DNA of 7,861 nt from Chloroflexota bacterium (GTDB lineage Bacteria; Chloroflexota; Anaerolineae; UBA1429), in contig JACIWY010000159.1 in NCBI GenBank assembly GCA_014360745.1, positions 1 to 7,861 on the forward strand. The letters are read 5' to 3'. The first letter of the stretch is position 1, and each line of letters begins with the position of its first letter. The translations under genes and the position numbers were made by a program. Positions 4,806 through 7,861 of this stretch are shown in pieces. The notes under the pieces are model-generated. The model ran no database searches. It saw only the letters and a list, made by a program, of their open reading frames with translations, and had not been told where the DNA came from.

Positions 4806-6272
4806 TTATACCGCGCCATCTTGCACCTCCTTGGTACGACGCAAAAGGAAGGGCGACCCCGGGCCCTGCTTGGTCAGTTCAAGTGGTGAGACACCTAGTT
4901 CGCGAGACATGATCTGCAGTACGCGGGGCAAGTCAAAGGCCCCCTGGCAACGGCCCGTGCCCACCCGCGTGCGGCGTTTGAGCGCATCGTAGGTGCGAGC
5001 GGGAATAGGGCCATGACAAGCGGCCACGATCTCCCCTTCGGTCACCGTTTCACAGCGACAGATCACCCGCCCGTAGCGGGGGTCAAGGGCGATAAGGGCC
5101 TCGCGTTCGGCTGTACTTAACTCCGAGAAACGAGGGATTGCCCGACGTTGTGGGTTATAATCAGGGCGTTCTTCCAACTTTAAGCCGGCCTCGCGCAACA
5201 GATCGACGACGTACTCGGCGATGGCGGGCGAGGCGGTCAGCCCCGGCGATTCGATCCCGGCCAGCACCAATAGCCCGCGCGTCCCGGCAGGGATATCGAT
5301 ATAAAAATCGCCGGCGACGGGCCCGCCGCTGCCCGCCGCACGCAGCCCGGCGAAGGTGCGGATTACCTGGCGGGTGTCGAGCGAAGGCACCAGTTTGAGC
5401 GCGCCGGCCAGCACTTCGTCCAGACCGGCGGCCGTGGTACGCAGATCCTCTTTATCATCCACATCAGCAGCATTGGGCCCCAGGAGCACATTGCCATGGA
5501 TGGTGCGCGTCACCAGGATGCCTTTACTGATTGGTGTGGGGCAGGGAAATAGGACGCTGCGCACCTGCTCGGCGGCTACTTTGTCCAAGACAAAGTACTC
5601 GCCCTTGCGTGGCGTGATGTGAAAGCCGGACAGGCCGGCACTGGCCATCAACTCGTCGGCCCATAACCCAGCGGCGATGATGGTCCACCGCGCGCGGATG
5701 GCGCCTCCAGGGGTGATGACGCCGCCGATCTCGTCGCCCTGGCGCAAAATGCCGCTGACGAGGGTGCCCAAGCGCAATTCGACGCCGTTCAGCACGGCGT
5801 TTTCGGCGGCGCCGATGCACAGGCCAAAAGGATCTACGAGGCCGCCGCCGGGAGCATGCAGCGCACCTTTCGTGGCGGGGTTGAGCGCGGGCTCGCGACG
5901 GAACATCTCCTCGGCGGAGAGGATGCTGAGGCCAGGCACGCCGTTCTCTCGGCCACGGGCCCGCAGCTCTTCTAAAAGGGGCAACTCCTCGGAGCTCAGG
6001 GCCACGACATAGGTACCACAACGCTCGAAATCGACATCGAGCTCGCCACAGACCTGATCGTAGAGGGCGTTACCGGCCACATTGAGTTTGGCCTTAAGGG
6101 TGCCGGGCTTGGCATCATAGCCGGCATGGACGATGGCCGTATTGGCTTTGGTGGTGCCTTCACCCACATCCCAGGCTTTATCCAGCAAGAGAATTTTGAG
6201 CCGATAACGGCTCAAGGCCCGCGCGATGAGGCTGCCCACGACGCCGGCGCCGATGATGATCACGTCGTACAT
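4806..6272 (-). CDS. glpA: FAD-dependent glycerol-3-phosphate dehydrogenase, GlpA type, with BFD-like domain
   Basis: A 488-residue dehydrogenase that oxidises sn-glycerol-3-phosphate to dihydroxyacetone phosphate, passing electrons to FAD. The N-terminus (1-31) is the FAD Rossmann fold, IIIGAGVVGSLIAR. The segment EGTTKANTAIVHAGYDAKPGTLKA (38-61) and IIAAGLWADEL (198-208) belong to the DAO fold shared by GlpA/GlpD and YgaF-like proteins. GLLVLAGIESPGLTASPAIAEYV (333-355) is the C-terminal FAD contact. Residues 403-450 are a Fer2_BFD-like [2Fe-2S] domain: CRCETVTEGEI (C405, C407) and GTGRCQGAFDLPRV (C442). In relatives the last motif usually reads CQGxFC, so the fourth ligand is Asp447 here. 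The start is ATG 6272, five bases after the glpK stop, with GGAG at 6281-6284; 16 extra in-frame residues upstream overlap glpK and are rejected. GlpB and GlpC subunits are replaced by the next two genes. The alternative name L-2-hydroxyglutarate oxidase-like is less likely next to glpK. Confidence 0.88.
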   Translation of the reverse strand: MYDVIIIGAGVVGSLIARALSRYRLKILLLDKAWDVGEGTTKANTAIVHAGYDAKPGTLKAKLNVAGNALYDQVCGELDVDFERCGTYVVALSSEELPLLEELRARGRENGVPGLSILSAEEMFRREPALNPATKGALHAPGGGLVDPFGLCIGAAENAVLNGVELRLGTLVSGILRQGDEIGGVITPGGAIRARWTIIAAGLWADELMASAGLSGFHITPRKGEYFVLDKVAAEQVRSVLFPCPTPISKGILVTRTIHGNVLLGPNAADVDDKEDLRTTAAGLDEVLAGALKLVPSLDTRQVIRTFAGLRAAGSGGPVAGDFYIDIPAGTRGLLVLAGIESPGLTASPAIAEYVVDLLREAGLKLEERPDYNPQRRAIPRFSELSTAEREALIALDPRYGRVICRCETVTEGEIVAACHGPIPARTYDALKRRTRVGTGRCQGAFDLPRVLQIMSRELGVSPLELTKQGPGSPFLLRRTKEVQDGAV

Positions 6273-6277
6273 GCGCC

Positions 6278-7792
6278 TTACTCCGCCCAGCCGCGAGCGC
6301 GCTCGACCGCCTTTTTCCAACCCGCATAACCGACTCGGCGTTGTTCCTCGCTCCAGGCCGGCTCAAAGACGCGCTCGATCTGCCAATTGCGACGCAGATC
6401 TTCCAGGTTCTCCCAGTATCCTACGGCTAGGCCGGCCATATAGGCCGCGCCTAGAGAAGTGGTCTCACGCACCACCGGCCGCACGACGGGTTTGCCAAGG
6501 ATGTCGCTCTGCATTTGCATGAGCAGGTTGTTGACCGAAGCGCCGCCATCGACGCGCAGCGCGCCGGCACTTTGGGCATTGGAAAACCCCGCTTCGGTTT
6601 CCATGGCCTCTAGCACCTCTCGAGATTGGTAGCAGATCGCCTCCAACGTAGCGCGTACGAGATGGGCTTTGGTGACATAACGGGTCAGGCCGACGATAAC
6701 GCCGCGGGCGTACATGTCCCAGTGGGGGGCAAAAAGCCCGGAAAAAGCGGGCACAAAGTAAACGCCGCCTGCGTCCTCAACGGTGGAAGCGATCTCCTCC
6801 GTCTCGGCCGCGCTTTTGATCAGGCCCAGGTTGTCGCGCAACCACTGGATGGCCGCACCGGTGACAGCGATGGAGCCCTCCAGGGCGTAGTGCGTCCTCC
6901 CAGAGGGCAGCCCATAAGCCACGGTGGTCAGCAAACCGCTCCTGGAAAAGACCGGCCTCTCCCCCGTGTTCATCAACAAAAAGGAGCCGGTGCCGTAGGT
7001 GTTCTTGGCCTCGCCCGGAGCAAAGCACGTTTGCCCCACCAGGGCCGCCTGCTGGTCGCCCAGATCGCCGGCCACGGGCACGCCGGCCCAGGGCATCTGC
7101 TTGAAAACGCGGCCATAGATCTCGCTGGAAGAGCGGATCTCGGGCAACATGCAGCGAGGAATAGCCAGGATGTCCAACAATTCCTCGTCCCACTTTAGCG
7201 TGCGTAGATCCAAAAGCATGGTGCGCGAGGCATTGGTGATATCTATGACGGAGGCCCCCCCTCGGGGCCCACCGGTGAGGTTCCAGATTAACCAAGAATC
7301 GATCGTGCCCACCAACGCGTCGCCACGCTCGGCGTCTCGGCGCAGGCCGGGGACATGATCCAACAACCAACGGATTTTAGGCCCTGAAAAGTAGGTAGCG
7401 ATAACTAGGCCGGTGCGTTCGCGAATCAAAGGATCAAGCCTCTGATCGATGAGTTGCCGACAGAGGGGCTCGGTGCGCGTACATTGCCATACGATAGCAT
7501 GATGATAGGGCCGGCCTGTGCGCCGGTCCCAGGCGATGACAGTCTCGCGCTGGTTAGTGATGCCCAAGGCAGCCAATTGGCCTGGCTTTAATTCGGCCCG
7601 GGCCAAGGCGCCGGCCATTACCTCTTGGGTCCGTGCCCAGATTTCGTCGGCATCGTGCTCGACCCAGCCGGGCTGGGGAAAGATCTGGCGATGCTCGCGA
7701 TAATCTACGGCGACGACTTGGCCGTCATGGTCAAAGACCATACAGCGCGTCCCCGTGGTGCCCTGATCGATGGCTGCCACATACTCTTGCAT
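6278..7792 (-). CDS. glpK: Glycerol kinase
   Basis: A 504-residue FGGY-family kinase making sn-glycerol-3-phosphate from glycerol and ATP in the cytoplasm; the length matches other GlpK proteins. Visible signatures: DQGTTGTR (9-16, phosphate loop), GITNQRET (77-84, with R82 and E83), AIVWQCTRT (99-107, W102), Y134, GTIDSWLIWNLTGG (162-175), AGDLGDQQAALVGQ (241-254, with D246 and Q247), KNTYGTGSFLLMNTG (263-277) and RVDGGASVNNLLMQMQSD (413-430). The glycerol-contacting residues known from E. coli (R83, E84, W103, Y135, D245, Q246) are all present with a shift of one. The loop before AGDLGDQQ lacks the GGKGGTR of E. coli (fructose-1,6-bisphosphate site). It also lacks the histidine phosphorylated by the PTS in Firmicutes, so allosteric or PTS control is not expected. 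ATG 7792 has GGGAGG about eight bases upstream. It is the first gene of the operon. Confidence 0.97.
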   Translation of the reverse strand: MQEYVAAIDQGTTGTRCMVFDHDGQVVAVDYREHRQIFPQPGWVEHDADEIWARTQEVMAGALARAELKPGQLAALGITNQRETVIAWDRRTGRPYHHAIVWQCTRTEPLCRQLIDQRLDPLIRERTGLVIATYFSGPKIRWLLDHVPGLRRDAERGDALVGTIDSWLIWNLTGGPRGGASVIDITNASRTMLLDLRTLKWDEELLDILAIPRCMLPEIRSSSEIYGRVFKQMPWAGVPVAGDLGDQQAALVGQTCFAPGEAKNTYGTGSFLLMNTGERPVFSRSGLLTTVAYGLPSGRTHYALEGSIAVTGAAIQWLRDNLGLIKSAAETEEIASTVEDAGGVYFVPAFSGLFAPHWDMYARGVIVGLTRYVTKAHLVRATLEAICYQSREVLEAMETEAGFSNAQSAGALRVDGGASVNNLLMQMQSDILGKPVVRPVVRETTSLGAAYMAGLAVGYWENLEDLRRNWQIERVFEPAWSEEQRRVGYAGWKKAVERARGWAE

Positions 7793-7831
7793 GTCTTGTG
7801 CCTCCCTCGCACATGGCCGAATTACCTGACG

Positions 7832-7860
7832 ATGGTAACGCGGACGGATTTGCGGGTCAA
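7832..7860 (-). promoter_or_regulatory. Promoter candidate for the glp operon
   Basis: On the minus strand TTGACC (7860-7855) and TACCAT (7837-7832) are separated by 17 bases. Transcription would start near 7825, leaving a leader of about 33 bases with GGGAGG before ATG 7792. The -10 matches only four of six positions, and the window ends at 7861, so genes or operators further upstream cannot be excluded. Confidence 0.4.
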
Positions 7861-7861
7861 G

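Noticed and set aside
1..7861. CRISPR arrays, tRNA/rRNA genes, insertion sequences, att sites
   Set aside because: I read both strands for regularly spaced repeats, cloverleaf signatures, transposase motifs and terminal repeats and found none.

Overview
The window (about 58-60% G+C by eye) looks like chromosomal DNA of a free-living bacterium. The glycerol operon has the glpK / glpA with C-terminal BFD domain / NAD(FAD) oxidoreductase / DUF1667 layout known from Thermotoga, Firmicutes and some Chloroflexota. A small zinc-type anti-sigma gene follows an ECF-like sigma gene. Operators of the GAAC-N4-GTTC type (Gram-positive and Dehalococcoides LexA style) are present. Together these make a Chloroflexota member, perhaps thermophilic, my best guess; this is inference and no marker gene in the window settles it.

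Layout from left to right. (1) 1-1100, plus strand: the possible tail of an upstream gene, a promoter with an extended -10 inside a palindrome, a sigma-70 family factor (113-787), a 77-residue soluble zinc-binding anti-sigma-like protein (822-1055) and an intrinsic terminator. (2) 1162-2073, minus strand: an acetamidase/formamidase with a strong Shine-Dalgarno and its own promoter in the 229-base divergent region. (3) 2233-2976, plus strand: a strong sigma-A-type promoter carrying two tandem 18-bp operators that match the LexA/SOS box, driving a 73-residue peptide with one membrane helix and an arginine-rich tail; then an unrecognised 110-residue protein. (4) 3021-7860, minus strand: a four-gene glycerol operon in transcription order glpK, glpA, FAD/NAD oxidoreductase and DUF1667 protein, with a promoter candidate at the right edge.

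How the genes work together: GlpK phosphorylates glycerol. The GlpA-type dehydrogenase oxidises glycerol-3-phosphate to dihydroxyacetone phosphate. The adjacent pyridine-nucleotide-disulfide-type flavoprotein and the four-cysteine DUF1667 protein probably carry the electrons onward. No membrane anchor GlpC, facilitator GlpF or regulator is seen within the window. The sigma/anti-sigma pair is a self-contained regulatory unit.

The part most likely to be new is the small Arg-rich membrane peptide behind two SOS-like operators. A second point is the GlpA BFD domain, where the expected fourth cysteine ligand is aspartate.
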